Positions 8,369-17,890 of a stretch of DNA of 64,000 bases are shown piece by piece; position 1 is the stretch's first letter; each line of letters starts with the position of its first letter. The notes under the pieces were generated by a model that saw only the letters and a list, made by a program, of their open reading frames with translations, ran no database searches and had not been told where the DNA came from. Origin of the DNA: Martelella mediterranea DSM 17316 (lineage in GTDB: Bacteria > Pseudomonadota > Alphaproteobacteria > Rhizobiales > Rhizobiaceae); assembly GCF_002043005.1 (NCBI RefSeq), contig NZ_CP020330.1, positions 310,001-374,000 of the forward strand, read 5' to 3'. The translations under genes and the position numbers were made by a program.

Positions 8369-9426
8369 TGCGTATCAAGCTCGAAAATTTCACCAAGACC
8401 TTCGACCACACCACGGTCATCGACAAGATGAACCTTGAAGTGAACGACGGCGAAATGCTGGCGCTGCTCGGCCCTTCCGGCTGCGGCAAATCGACGACGC
8501 TGCTTGCCATTTCCGGCATCCACCGCATCAATGGCGGGCGGATCCTGTTCGGCGACAAGGACGTCTCGGGCGTGCCGAGCCAGAAGCGCAATGTCGGCGT
8601 GGTGTTCCAGAACTATGCGCTCTATCCGCATATGACGGCGTTCGAGAACATCGCCTTCCCGCTGGAAGTGCGCCATGCGAGCCGCGATGAGATCGACCGC
8701 GAGGTTCGCCAGATCGCCGAACTCGTGCATATCGACCGCTATCTCGATCGCCGCCCCGGCCAGCTTTCCGGCGGCCAGCAGCAGCGCGTGGCGCTTGCCC
8801 GCGCACTGGTGCGCAAGCCCGCCGTGCTGCTGTTCGACGAGCCGCTCGCCAATCTCGACGCCAAGCTCCGCCTCGAAATGCGCTCGGAAATCCGCCGCAT
8901 CCAGATGGAGACCGGCATCACCGCCATTCTCGTCACCCATGACCAGGTGGAAGCGATGTCGATGTGCGACCGGATCGCGATCATGAATGAGGGACAGATC
9001 ATCCAGATCGACACCCCGACCGACATGTACCGCAATCCGAAGACCCAGTTCGTCGCAGGCTTCCTCGGCAATCCGCCGATCGCCTTCGTCAACGGACGGG
9101 CGGAAGCAGGCGTCATCCGGCTCGACGAGGACGACGTCATCCTGCCGATGCCTTCCAATGCGAAAAAGACCGAGGACGGCGCGCCGATCATCGTCGGCAT
9201 CCGCCCGGAGATCTTCGGCAGCAATGATGGCAGCCCGGTCGGCGGTCGCGTCAGCTTCGTGGAAACCCAGGGGCGCGAGAACCTCTACGACGTTGCCCTG
9301 CCGTCGGGCGCGGTGCTCCGCTCCATCCAGCCGGTGCGTCACGACATCGCGATCGGCGACGAGGTGCGCTGGGGCGTTCGCCCGGACGATCTGCTGGTGT
9401 TTCAGCAGGACGGGACGCGCCTATGA
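8368..9426 (+). CDS. CUT1 ABC transporter ATP-binding protein (UgpC/MalK type)
   Basis: 352 residues. Walker A GPSGCGKS is at about 35-42, the signature is LSGGQQQR, Walker B is VLLFDEP, and the switch histidine is in [11 protein letters not shown]. The C-terminal part after about 240 is the OB-fold regulatory domain of the MalK/UgpC family. It energises the permeases at 6127 and 7544 and overlaps the next gene by four bases (ATGA). Confidence 0.92.
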   Translation: MRIKLENFTKTFDHTTVIDKMNLEVNDGEMLALLGPSGCGKSTTLLAISGIHRINGGRILFGDKDVSGVPSQKRNVGVVFQNYALYPHMTAFENIAFPLEVRHASRDEIDREVRQIAELVHIDRYLDRRPGQLSGGQQQRVALARALVRKPAVLLFDEPLANLDAKLRLEMRSEIRRIQMETGITAILVTHDQVEAMSMCDRIAIMNEGQIIQIDTPTDMYRNPKTQFVAGFLGNPPIAFVNGRAEAGVIRLDEDDVILPMPSNAKKTEDGAPIIVGIRPEIFGSNDGSPVGGRVSFVETQGRENLYDVALPSGAVLRSIQPVRHDIAIGDEVRWGVRPDDLLVFQQDGTRL

Positions 9427-10190
9427 GCGGCGCGCCCGGACTTGCAGATTTCATCGCGCGCTATGGCTGGCCGGAGACATCCGGCCCGCTCTGCATTGCC
9501 CATCGCGGTGCGAGCGACCATGCCGTCGAAAACACTCTCGCGGCCTTTCGCCTCGCCTCCGAGCTGGCGGCCGACATGTGGGAGCTCGACACCCAGTTGA
9601 CCCGCGACGGCGTCGTGGTCGTCTCCCATGACGATCACCTCGAACGGGTGTTCGGTGTCGATGCCCGGATTTCCGCGATGACGGCGGCTGAACTGACCGA
9701 CCTCGATAGCGTCGATGTCCCGACCTTCGCCGAGGTCGCAGCCCTCGGGCGCGAACTTGGCACCGGCCTCTATGTCGAGCTGAAGGCGCCGGGCACCGGG
9801 CTGAAATGCTGGCAGGAACTCAAGGACCAAGACCAGCGCTATGCCTCCCTCGGCTCGTTCGACACGGCGCAGGTGCGCGAATTGCGCGACGCCGGCTGCG
9901 ACCACCCGCTTGCCGTCCTGGTCGGTATGGGCAAGGACCCGATGGCGCTGGCCGAAGAGGCAGGGGCCGATCTGGTGCATCTATGCTGGGAAAAAGACGG
10001 GCCGCGCCCGCAGGACAAGGTGACAGCAGGGCTCTGCGACCGTATCTTCCGCTCACAACGGCAGATTGTTCTCTGGCATGAGGAGCGGGCGGATATCCTG
10101 AAAGACATGATCGACCTTCCGGTTCTGGGCATCTGCACCAACCGGCCGGAGATGATGCAGACCGGCGAGGCATCCAGCGATATTACATGA
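9423..10190 (+). CDS. Glycerophosphodiester phosphodiesterase
   Basis: A 255-residue cytoplasmic GDPD with all family motifs: IAHRGASDHAVENTLAAF near residue 20, WELDTQLTRDGVVVVSHDD (metal ligands and second His) and YVELKAPG. It should hydrolyse a glycerophosphodiester to glycerol 3-phosphate and an alcohol. Overlap with the ATPase gene and with lacI by four bases each shows that it belongs to the transporter operon, so its substrate is probably what the transporter brings in. It is intact, unlike the related protein at 3592. Confidence 0.88.
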   Translation: MSGAPGLADFIARYGWPETSGPLCIAHRGASDHAVENTLAAFRLASELAADMWELDTQLTRDGVVVVSHDDHLERVFGVDARISAMTAAELTDLDSVDVPTFAEVAALGRELGTGLYVELKAPGTGLKCWQELKDQDQRYASLGSFDTAQVRELRDAGCDHPLAVLVGMGKDPMALAEEAGADLVHLCWEKDGPRPQDKVTAGLCDRIFRSQRQIVLWHEERADILKDMIDLPVLGICTNRPEMMQTGEASSDIT

Positions 10191-11194
10191 GCGATCCAGT
10201 ATTTCCGAAACGGGCCGTGACGTCCCATGATGTCGCCCGGCACGCCGGCGTTTCCCGCGCCGCCGTGTCGCGCACCTTCACGCCCAATGCCTCCGTCTCC
10301 GAGGAAACCCGGCAGAAGGTCATCAAGGCCGCCAACGAGCTCGGCTACCGCGTCAATTATCTCGCTCGCAGCCTGATCAACAAGCGCTCCGATCTCGTCG
10401 GCGTGGTCGCCGCCGGCCTCGACAATCCGTTCCGGACGATGCAGATCGACCACCTGACGCGCGGCCTGCTGGCGCGCGACCTGCGGCCGATCCTGCTGCC
10501 CACCTCGCGTTCGGAGGATGTGACGACCTTCATCCGGCAATTGCTGCAATATTCGGTTTCCGGCGTCATTGTCACATCGGACACCCCGCCGACGGAGCTT
10601 TGTGAGGAATGCGCCGGCAATGGCATACCGATCGTCCTGATCAACAAGGGCGAGAACATTCCCCTGGTGGATCGCGTGGTCAACGACGACGATGCAGCTG
10701 CCCGGGCGGCGGCCGATTATTTCTTCGATGCCGGCTGTCGGCGGCTGGCCGTCATGGCCTCACCGCATCTGTCCTTCACCGGCCGCAGCCGCAGGCAGGC
10801 TTTTGTCACGCGTGCTGAGGAACTGGGCGCTGCTCTTGAGGTGATCGACGTGCCGGTCAACGACTACAAATCGGGCTTCGAACAGGGCGCAGCACTCGCC
10901 GACAGCGCCGCCGAGGCGCTGTTCTGCGTCAATGACTACATGGCCTGCGGCGTCATCGACGCGCTGGCCCGCCTTGGACGCGACCGCGACCATCCCGGCC
11001 TCAGGATCATCGGTCATGACGATATCCCCCAGGCGGGATGGGACGCCTATCGACTGACCACGTTCGCCCAGGCCTGCGACCTGCAAACCGAGGCCGCGAT
11101 CGATTTCCTTGAAAGCCGCATCGCCGATCCCGAGCTTCCGGCGCGGCTGGAGACCACGCCCGTGCGGCTGGTCGAGCGGGTATCCGCCGCATGA
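10187..11194 (+). CDS. LacI-family transcriptional regulator of the glycerophosphodiester-type operon
   Basis: 335 residues. The helix-turn-helix is at about 9-35 (TSHDVARHAGVSRAAVSRTF), with the hinge NYLARSLINKRSDLVGVV and a periplasmic-binding-protein-like effector domain. It is embedded in the operon with four-base overlaps on both sides, so autoregulation through the palindromes at 4502-4536 is likely. The HTH reads SRAAVSRTFTPNASVS rather than the classic VSRVLN, a modest deviation. The effector is unknown. Confidence 0.9.
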   Translation: MSDPVFPKRAVTSHDVARHAGVSRAAVSRTFTPNASVSEETRQKVIKAANELGYRVNYLARSLINKRSDLVGVVAAGLDNPFRTMQIDHLTRGLLARDLRPILLPTSRSEDVTTFIRQLLQYSVSGVIVTSDTPPTELCEECAGNGIPIVLINKGENIPLVDRVVNDDDAAARAAADYFFDAGCRRLAVMASPHLSFTGRSRRQAFVTRAEELGAALEVIDVPVNDYKSGFEQGAALADSAAEALFCVNDYMACGVIDALARLGRDRDHPGLRIIGHDDIPQAGWDAYRLTTFAQACDLQTEAAIDFLESRIADPELPARLETTPVRLVERVSAA

Positions 11195-12015
11195 CCAGCC
11201 TGTCCGAACATGACATTGAAGCACGCTATGCGTTTGCGCGAGCGCTGGCCGAAAGCGCCGGCGCGCGTGCGCTTGAAATCCAGCGGCGCAAAGACGCGAT
11301 TTCGGTCGCCAACAAGGGGCTTCAGGATTTCGTCACCAATGCCGACCGGGAATGCGAGGCGCTGATCCGCGCGGCGATCGCCCGCGACTTTCCCGATGAC
11401 GGCTTCGTGGGCGAGGAGACCGGCCGGACGGGTGGCGACGGCCCGATATGGGTGATCGATCCGATCGACGGCACCAACAATTACATGCGCCGCCTGCCCG
11501 ACTGGGGCGTATCGATCGCGCTGGTGGCCGATGGCGAAATCATGCTCGGCGCGATCTTCGACGCGACCACGCAAACCGTGTTCCACGCCCGCCGTGGCCA
11601 TGGCGCGTTCAATGGCGACAACCGCCTTGCCGCTTCGACAATCGATGACCCGCAGACCGCATTGGCGCTCACCGGCCATTCCCGCCGCACTGCGATCGAC
11701 CCTTATCTCGACCTGCTCCTGAAGCTGCACGAGCACGGCTTCGATCACCGCCGCATCGGTGCCGCGGCGCTCGGACTGTTGCGTGTAGCTGAGGGCAAGG
11801 CCGAGCTCTATTACGAGGCCCACCTTAATTGCTGGGACGTCCTGGCCGGCATTCTGATCGCGGAAGAGGCAGGCGCCATTGTCGAACGCCCTGCCCTTTC
11901 CGACCTGCTCCGCCAGGGCGGACCGGTGCGCGCCTGCGGCCCCGAAATCGCGTCCGCCGTCAGCGCATTGTTCCACCCCTCGCCGCAACGCCGCCAAACG
12001 CAGGGTCGGGGCTGA
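11191..12015 (+). CDS. Inositol-monophosphatase-family phosphatase
   Basis: A 274-residue Mg-dependent phosphatase. The metal motifs are GEETG (Glu75-Glu76) and WVIDPIDGTNNY (Asp90, Asp93), and the C-terminal substrate motif is NCWDVLAGILIAEEAGA. It overlaps the lacI stop by four bases and ends the operon. Family members remove phosphate from myo-inositol phosphate, histidinol phosphate, fructose bisphosphate or 3'-phosphoadenosine phosphates. Next to a GDPD, a plausible role is dephosphorylating inositol phosphate or glycerol phosphate released from a glycerophosphodiester; this is inference. Confidence 0.87.
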   Translation: MTSLSEHDIEARYAFARALAESAGARALEIQRRKDAISVANKGLQDFVTNADRECEALIRAAIARDFPDDGFVGEETGRTGGDGPIWVIDPIDGTNNYMRRLPDWGVSIALVADGEIMLGAIFDATTQTVFHARRGHGAFNGDNRLAASTIDDPQTALALTGHSRRTAIDPYLDLLLKLHEHGFDHRRIGAAALGLLRVAEGKAELYYEAHLNCWDVLAGILIAEEAGAIVERPALSDLLRQGGPVRACGPEIASAVSALFHPSPQRRQTQGRG

Positions 12016-12059
12016 CCGCTCGCCGGCCATCCCCATTCGCGCGACGGTTTCCAGCCCGG

Positions 12060-13136
12060 CTAAAGCGCCTCGCCGGTCTCGCTGTCGAAGATGTGGACGC
12101 GTTCGGGGTCGATCTTGGCCTCGAAGAGCTGGCCGTGGTGGATTTCGCGTTCGCCGTCGACGATCGCCGTCACATGCTGGCCGCCGAGTTCGAACACGAC
12201 ATGGCTCTGCGCACCGGTCGGCTCCACCAGCAGCGCCGTGCCGTTGATCACCGAACCGGTTCCGATATCGGGATTGAGGTGTTCGGGGCGCAGCCCGACC
12301 GTAACCTTGCGGTCGGGCGTGAGGCCGGCATGGTCGCCAGAGATCGCCAGCACCGTGCCATCGGCAAAGCGCACCGCCGGCGCGCCGTCCGCGGCAACGA
12401 TCGTACCGGGCAGAAGGTTCATTGCCGGCGAGCCGATGAAGGCGGCAACGAACAGGTTGGCCGGCTTCCTGTAAAGCTCGATCGGCGTGCCCTGCTGCTC
12501 GATCCGGCCCTGGTTGAGCACCACCACCCGGTCGGCCAGCGTCATCGCCTCGATCTGGTCATGGGTGACATAGACCGATGTGGTCTCCACGCGCTGATGC
12601 AGCGTCTTGATCTCCGCGCGCATCTGTACCCTGAGCTTGGCGTCGAGGTTCGACAGCGGCTCGTCGAACAGGAACACCGCCGGATCGCGCACCACCGCGC
12701 GGCCCATGGCGACGCGCTGGCGCTGGCCGCCGGAAAGCTGCGAGGGCTTGCGGTCGAGCAGCGCCGTCAGGTCCAGCATCCGCGCCGCCTCGCCGACGCG
12801 CTCCTCGATTTCCGCTTTCGGGCGCTTGGCGAGGCGCAGGTTGAAGCCCATGTTTTCGGCCACCGTCATATGCGGATAGAGCGCGTAGGACTGGAACACC
12901 ATGGCGATGTTGCGCTCGCGCGGCGTCAGATCGTTGACGATCTCGCCGCCGATCGAAATATCGCCGCCGGTGATTTCCTCAAGGCCGGCGATCATGCGCA
13001 GCAGCGTGGATTTCCCGCAGCCCGACGGCCCGACAAGGGCGACGAACTCGCCATCCTCGATGGTCAGCGAAACGCCGTGGATGACCTCGAGAGCGCCGTA
13101 GGACTTTCTGATATTGCTGAGTTCGACGGATGCCAT
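12060..13136 (-). CDS. CUT1 ABC transporter ATP-binding protein (UgpC/MalK type)
   Basis: 358 residues. Walker A GPSGCGKS is at 37-44, the signature is LSGGQRQR, Walker B is VFLFDEP, and the switch is [10 protein letters not shown]. The regulatory OB domain is C-terminal. ATG 13136 is preferred over a TTG three codons earlier because a GGGAG ribosome site is correctly spaced for the ATG. It is the last gene of the leftward operon 16429-12060 and converges with the IMPase gene, separated by 44 bases. Confidence 0.92.
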   Translation of the reverse strand: MASVELSNIRKSYGALEVIHGVSLTIEDGEFVALVGPSGCGKSTLLRMIAGLEEITGGDISIGGEIVNDLTPRERNIAMVFQSYALYPHMTVAENMGFNLRLAKRPKAEIEERVGEAARMLDLTALLDRKPSQLSGGQRQRVAMGRAVVRDPAVFLFDEPLSNLDAKLRVQMRAEIKTLHQRVETTSVYVTHDQIEAMTLADRVVVLNQGRIEQQGTPIELYRKPANLFVAAFIGSPAMNLLPGTIVAADGAPAVRFADGTVLAISGDHAGLTPDRKVTVGLRPEHLNPDIGTGSVINGTALLVEPTGAQSHVVFELGGQHVTAIVDGEREIHHGQLFEAKIDPERVHIFDSETGEAL

Positions 13137-13158
13137 TTTCGACAAGCTCCCGGAGGGT

Positions 13159-14043
13159 TCACGATTTCACGGCGCCGGCGGTGAGCCCGGCGATGATGTG
13201 TTTCTGGGCGATAAAGAAGGCGATGATCGTCGGCAGGATGGTCAGCGTGATGAAGGCGAGCACAAGCTGCCATTCGGTCGCGAATTCGCCCTTGTAGACC
13301 ATGATGCCGAGCGGCCAGGGATAGCGGCTCTCCGTGTTCAGCATGATCAATGGAATGATATAGCTGTTCCAGCTCTGCACGAAGGCGATGATGCCGACCG
13401 TGGCGATGATCGGCCGCGACAGCGGCATGGTCACATGCCAGAAAAAGCCGATATAGCCGCAGCCATCGACAAAGGCGGCGTCGAACAGCTCCTCCGGCAG
13501 GTTGCGGAAATAATTGCGGAACAGCAGGATGCTCATGCCGAGCCCGAAGGCCACCTGCGGCAGGATCACGCCCCAATAGGTATCGAGCAGGCCGAGATCG
13601 CGGATGCGGATATAGAGCGGCAGGATGGCGGTGGCCGCCGGAAACATCAGCCCGATCAGGAAATAGTTGAGCAGGTAATCCGAGCCGAAGAAACGGATAT
13701 GGGCGAAGCAGAAGGCCGCGCAGGCGGCGAACACGATGGTGAGAAACACGGTGAACACCGCGATCAGCAGCGAATTGCCCATCTGCAGCCAATAGCGCTT
13801 CGAGATCAGGATATCGGTGTAATTGCTCCACTGCCATTGATCAGGCAGGCCGAACGGACTGCCGCGCAGATCCGGCAGCGTCTTGAAGCCGCCAAGCGCG
13901 GTGGTGATGAGCGGGATGATGACAATGCCCGCGACAAGCAGCAGCGAGACATAGAGATAGGTCTTGGTGCCGGCATTGAGCTTGCGGCCTTCCCCGCCGG
14001 ATTTTGCCGCATCGATCGGCGCGCTTTCGGAAATCTCAGTCAT
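13159..14043 (-). CDS. CUT1 ABC permease (MalG-like)
   Basis: 294 residues, with an N-terminal cytoplasmic tail, about six hydrophobic segments and the EAA loop [22 protein letters not shown]. The C-terminus [12 protein letters not shown] is typical of this subunit. It overlaps the preceding permease by eight bases and lies 22 bases before the ATPase start. Confidence 0.88.
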   Translation of the reverse strand: MTEISESAPIDAAKSGGEGRKLNAGTKTYLYVSLLLVAGIVIIPLITTALGGFKTLPDLRGSPFGLPDQWQWSNYTDILISKRYWLQMGNSLLIAVFTVFLTIVFAACAAFCFAHIRFFGSDYLLNYFLIGLMFPAATAILPLYIRIRDLGLLDTYWGVILPQVAFGLGMSILLFRNYFRNLPEELFDAAFVDGCGYIGFFWHVTMPLSRPIIATVGIIAFVQSWNSYIIPLIMLNTESRYPWPLGIMVYKGEFATEWQLVLAFITLTILPTIIAFFIAQKHIIAGLTAGAVKS

Positions 14044-14977
14044 TTTTCATGAATATCCGTTTGTAGCTGAAGGCCAGCGTGACGCAGATGATGAACAGAA
14101 TGACGCCGACGGCGCTGCCGAAGCCGACCTGCATGCGGGTGACGCCGAAATTGTAGAGGAAGGTCACCATGGTCTGGGTCGAGTTGGCCGGGCCGCCGCC
14201 GGTGAGCGGCATGATGAGATCGAAAAGCTGGAGCGAGCCGATGACGGCGAAGAATACCGAGAGCCGCACGGTGGAGCCGAGCATCGGCAGCGTCACAAGC
14301 CGGAATTTCTGCCAGCCGGTCGCCCCGTCGATATCGGCCGCTTCCAGAATGCTGCGATCGATCGCCTGCAGGCCGGCGATGAACAGCATCATGTGGAAGC
14401 CGAAATATTTCCAGACCACAACGGCGAGGATGGCCGACATGGCGGTATCGGGGTTGGCGAGAACGAACGGCGGCTCCGCGCCGAAGAAATGCCAGATGCC
14501 GGCCACCAGCCCGAAATCGCCGTCATAGACGAAACGCCAGATCATGCCGGCGGCGACATCGGCCAGCACATAGGGCAGGAAGAAGATCAGCCGGAAGAAC
14601 AGCGCGCCCCTGATCTGCTTCGTCACCATGGAGGCGAGCCACAGCGCCAGGGGAAGCTGGATGACGATCGAGACGGCGATGATCAGGCCGTTATTGATCA
14701 GCGCCTTGGTGAAGGCGCTGTTGCGGAAGATAAGCTGGTAGTTGCGGAAATCGACCCACTTGCTCGGTTCGCCATAGCCGTTCCAGCTGAAGAAGGAGTA
14801 CCAGGCCGCCTCGCCGATCGGCAGGATGACCAGCAGCGTGAACAGCACCAGCGCCGGCGGCAGGAAGATGATCAGCACCGGCCATTTGGTATGGGCCAGC
14901 GAGCGCCGTCTTCTGGACCTGCCCGGAGCAGGCCCGACCGGCGCGGGCAGGATGGAGTCGGTGGTCGTCATTGGCAT
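14036..14977 (-). CDS. CUT1 ABC permease (MalF-like)
   Basis: 313 residues of normal length, with a basic N-terminal tail (GRSRRRRS), six predicted membrane segments, the EAA loop LEAADIDGATGWQKFRLVTLPML and the GGGPANSTQ motif. It pairs with the MalG-like permease at 13159. A GC-rich hairpin separates it from the binding-protein gene upstream. Confidence 0.88.
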   Translation of the reverse strand: MPMTTTDSILPAPVGPAPGRSRRRRSLAHTKWPVLIIFLPPALVLFTLLVILPIGEAAWYSFFSWNGYGEPSKWVDFRNYQLIFRNSAFTKALINNGLIIAVSIVIQLPLALWLASMVTKQIRGALFFRLIFFLPYVLADVAAGMIWRFVYDGDFGLVAGIWHFFGAEPPFVLANPDTAMSAILAVVVWKYFGFHMMLFIAGLQAIDRSILEAADIDGATGWQKFRLVTLPMLGSTVRLSVFFAVIGSLQLFDLIMPLTGGGPANSTQTMVTFLYNFGVTRMQVGFGSAVGVILFIICVTLAFSYKRIFMKND

Positions 14978-15101
14978 TTTCCCGCATGCAGTGCGGCGGC
15001 GGTATGCCGCCTTGCCCGTGCAGCCGGAGATCGCGCATTTAAGCCGGGCTCAGTGAAAAAGGCCGGCCGGGCACATCCCCGAACATCAGGAGCCTGGAAT
15101 G

Positions 15102-15127
15102 CCGGGCGCCGGCAAGGCGGCGCCCGG
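15102..15127 (-). terminator. Hairpin between binding-protein gene and permease gene
   Basis: CCGGGCGCC (15102-15110) and GGCGCCCGG (15119-15127) form a perfect 9-base-pair stem with an 8-base loop, starting 9 bases after the binding-protein stop on the minus strand. There is no T-tract, so it is more likely an mRNA stabiliser or attenuator than a full terminator. Confidence 0.6.
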
Positions 15128-15136
15128 AACAACGAG

Positions 15137-16429
15137 CTACATGTTTTCCAGTTCGTAGGTGTCCTGGATCTGCTGGGCGGCGTCTTCCGGCGAGGTCGCG
15201 CCGGAGACGATCGCGACGCTCATGTCGTTGACGACGGCGCCGACATTGGGGCCGAGATCCTGGTCGAGATAGTTCTGGTGCCAGGTTTCATCGGCCAGCG
15301 CCTCGGCGCTGCTTTTCAGAAGCGGATCGGTGATCGAATCGGCGACGCCGATCGTGACCGGAATCACCTTCTGAACCTCGGAAATCCTGCGGGCGACATC
15401 CGGGCTGGTATAGTATTCGAGGAATTTCTCGGTCTCGGGCGGCGCGTCCTTGGTCACGGCCCAGCCGGTCAGCCCGCCCATATTGTCGGTGACCACGCCC
15501 GGCGCGCCCTCGATGACCGGAAAGGCGAAGCGGCCGATATTGTCTTCCGCAAGCCCCTTGCCGTCGGTGGAATTGCTGATCTGGGTCCGGCCGGTGTTCT
15601 CGAAGGACAGGATCATCGCCGCGCGCCCGTCGCCGAAGGCTGCCAGCGCATCGTTCCAGGTCGCGCCGAGATAGCCGTTCTGGAAGGGTTCAAGCGCGCC
15701 AAGCGCCGCAAGCTTCTCGCCGGCCGCGACGAAGGGCTCGCCCGCGAAACCGCCATTTTCGCCAGCCTTGGCCGCCATGAAGCCGTCATGGCCTGCCTCG
15801 CGCATGGCGAGATAACCCCAGTAGAAATGGATCGGCCACTTGTCGCCGCCGCCGCCGGCAATCGGCGTGATTCCGGCATCCTTCAGGGTCTTGACGGCCC
15901 CCATGAAGTCATCCCAGGTTTCGATCGAGGTGCCATCCACGCCGGCCTTGTCGAACAGTTCCTTGTTGTAGAAGAACGAGACGACGCCGTTCAGCACTGG
16001 CGCGGCCCAGACTTGGTCGTCAAACGTCATCCCGGCAATCGACGACGGTTTCAGCGTGTCGCGCCATTTGTTGTTGTCGGCATCGAGCGCCGGCGTGATA
16101 TCCCTGAGGACGCCGGTCTCGGACTGCGCCTTCAAAACGCCGCCGCCCCATGTGTAGAACAGGCTGGGGATTTCCGATGATTGCAGCAGGGTCGGCAGTT
16201 TCGCCTTGAAGGCCTGGTTTTCAAGGAACTGCATCTCGATCTTGACGCCCGGATTGGCCTGCTCGAACTCGTCGGCGACCTGACGCCAGACTTCCACGAC
16301 CGGCTCCTGGTTTTCCAGATGGAGCCATTTGATGACGGTCTCGGCCGATGCCGTGTTCGCGGTCACCGCGAGGGCCGCAAAGCCTGCGGCGGCAGCGCCG
16401 TAACGAAGCCATTTGGCAGTAATTGACAT
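15137..16429 (-). CDS. CUT1 ABC transporter substrate-binding protein
   Basis: 430 residues with a signal peptide (SITAKWLRYGAAAAGFAALA to NTASAET) and the mature start VIKWLHLENQEP, family 1 sugar-binding protein. ATG 16429 is chosen for GGAGGAG just upstream; a GTG ten codons earlier is rejected. The operon is divergent from a ROK regulator, a Gfo/Idh/MocA dehydrogenase and ThuA, which suggests import of a disaccharide, polyol or sugar derivative that is then oxidised. The ligand cannot be named. Confidence 0.88.
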   Translation of the reverse strand: MSITAKWLRYGAAAAGFAALAVTANTASAETVIKWLHLENQEPVVEVWRQVADEFEQANPGVKIEMQFLENQAFKAKLPTLLQSSEIPSLFYTWGGGVLKAQSETGVLRDITPALDADNNKWRDTLKPSSIAGMTFDDQVWAAPVLNGVVSFFYNKELFDKAGVDGTSIETWDDFMGAVKTLKDAGITPIAGGGGDKWPIHFYWGYLAMREAGHDGFMAAKAGENGGFAGEPFVAAGEKLAALGALEPFQNGYLGATWNDALAAFGDGRAAMILSFENTGRTQISNSTDGKGLAEDNIGRFAFPVIEGAPGVVTDNMGGLTGWAVTKDAPPETEKFLEYYTSPDVARRISEVQKVIPVTIGVADSITDPLLKSSAEALADETWHQNYLDQDLGPNVGAVVNDMSVAIVSGATSPEDAAQQIQDTYELENM

Positions 16430-16657
16430 ATCGCACTCCTCCCAAAGTACTTTTTGCACACTCCGGATTAAATAAATGTCGAGACCTGAGTTTTGTCAAC
16501 CCGAAACTGCCCGCGCCGGGGCAGACTGCCTTTAAAATAGCCAAATCGCGGAAAAATCGCTTGCAAGGCGCGCGGGACCGGGACTAAGAACAGACATAAA
16601 TTATTTCGTGATGCGGAAAAATTAAACCCCTGCCCTGAAGCTGCCCGACGAGCCTCC
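16430..16657. promoter_or_regulatory. Divergent promoter region between binding protein and ROK regulator
   Basis: A 228-base divergent intergenic region. The only suggestive element is an AT-rich imperfect dyad at about 16601-16625 (TTATTTCG then CGGAAAAATTA around a TGATG centre), which resembles AT-flanked sites of ROK repressors. It is weak and no clean promoter hexamers stand out. Confidence 0.4.
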
Positions 16658-17857
16658 ATGAAGACCGCTGATCCTGAATTGATGCGAGCAATCAACCGGT
16701 TGAGCGTGCTGGACACGATCCGGCGCAACGGCCCGATCGCGCGCATCGAGATCAGCAAGCGCACCGAGCTTTCGACCAGCACGGTTTCGGCGATCACCGG
16801 CTCGCTGATAGACGATGGTCTTATTCTGTCGCGGCATGAGGGCGACCTGCGCAATGCCGCCGCGCGCGGCCGCCCCCGGGTGATGCTCGAGCTCAACCCC
16901 GAGGCTTCCCGGGTTGTCGGCGCCAAGATCGCGGCGACGCGCATGACCTTCGTGGTGTCCGATTTCTGCGGCGAGGTGCTTTCGGAATTTTCGCTCCCGG
17001 TGCGCATCGACAGAATGCCGATCGACGTCATCGCCGATCTGGTGGAAGACGGCGTGCGCGCCTGCGTGATGGATAGCGGGCTGACGCTTTCCGAAATCGA
17101 CATGATCTGTCTCGGCATTCCCGGCGTGGTCGAGCACCGCACCGGCGTGGTGCGCTCCAGCCCGATCTTCAGTGACGAGAATGTGGATTTCGCCGCCGTC
17201 ATGTCCCCGCGCTTCGGCATCCGCACGATTATCGAGAGCGATGTCCACGCCGTCACGCTCGCCCATCACTGGTTCGGCAAGGCCCGCCATCTCGAGGACA
17301 TGGTGCTGATCTCGCTGGAGCGGACCCTGGGGCTCGGCGTGCTGCACAACAGCCAGCTGTTTCGCGGCGCGGGCGGGCTCAGCCACAATCTCGGCGACCT
17401 CGTGCTCGGCAGCAGCGCCGACAGCATGTCGCGGCTGGCAAGCCTCGCCGGCGAAAGCGCGATCCTCGGCGACGGCCCGCGCGAGGGGCTTTATGCCGAC
17501 GCCGTCCGCCTTGGTCGGGGCATTTCGCATGCCCAGACGCTGATCAAGGCCAAGGACGCGCAGATCATGTCGGCGGCGGAGCGCGCCGGCGATGCCATCG
17601 GCGTGACGGTCGCCAACATCGTCACCCTTTTCGCCCCGCCGCGCGTTATTCTCGTGGGGTCCAGCCTTGCGCTTGGCAAACCCTTCATCGACCGGCTGAC
17701 AAAGGCCTTCAACAGCGCGATCCCGCCATCGCTCGCCGATGTCAGCGAACTGGTCTTCGACGACGCCGAGGATTTTTTCTGGGCGCGGGGAGCGGCAGCG
17801 GTAGCACTTTACGAACTGTATGAATCGCCATGGAGCACAACCGGCCCTGCGCTTTGA
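16658..17857 (+). CDS. ROK-family transcriptional regulator (NagC/Mlc/XylR-like) without the zinc motif
   Basis: 399 residues. A MarR-like winged helix is at about 12-60 (LDTIRRNGPIARIEISKRTELSTSTVSAITGSL), followed by the two-lobed ROK domain (LGIPGVVEHRTGVVRSSPI; FAPPRVILVGSSLALG). Typical ROK proteins carry a GH...CxCGxxGC zinc segment; here the equivalent stretch is GGLSHNLGDLVLGSSADSM, with no cysteines. The DNA-binding function looks intact, but sugar sensing may work differently. It heads the rightward ROK, dehydrogenase, ThuA and AKR genes and probably controls both divergent operons. Confidence 0.85.
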   Translation: MKTADPELMRAINRLSVLDTIRRNGPIARIEISKRTELSTSTVSAITGSLIDDGLILSRHEGDLRNAAARGRPRVMLELNPEASRVVGAKIAATRMTFVVSDFCGEVLSEFSLPVRIDRMPIDVIADLVEDGVRACVMDSGLTLSEIDMICLGIPGVVEHRTGVVRSSPIFSDENVDFAAVMSPRFGIRTIIESDVHAVTLAHHWFGKARHLEDMVLISLERTLGLGVLHNSQLFRGAGGLSHNLGDLVLGSSADSMSRLASLAGESAILGDGPREGLYADAVRLGRGISHAQTLIKAKDAQIMSAAERAGDAIGVTVANIVTLFAPPRVILVGSSLALGKPFIDRLTKAFNSAIPPSLADVSELVFDDAEDFFWARGAAAVALYELYESPWSTTGPAL

Positions 17858-17890
17858 ACGCCGGGCTTCGCGCTTTGGGAGGAGTGAGAA

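Noticed and set aside
13964..16180. A 738-codon open frame on the plus strand
   Set aside because: Antisense to the permease and binding-protein genes; both real genes have signal peptide, membrane or EAA motifs and correct ribosome sites.
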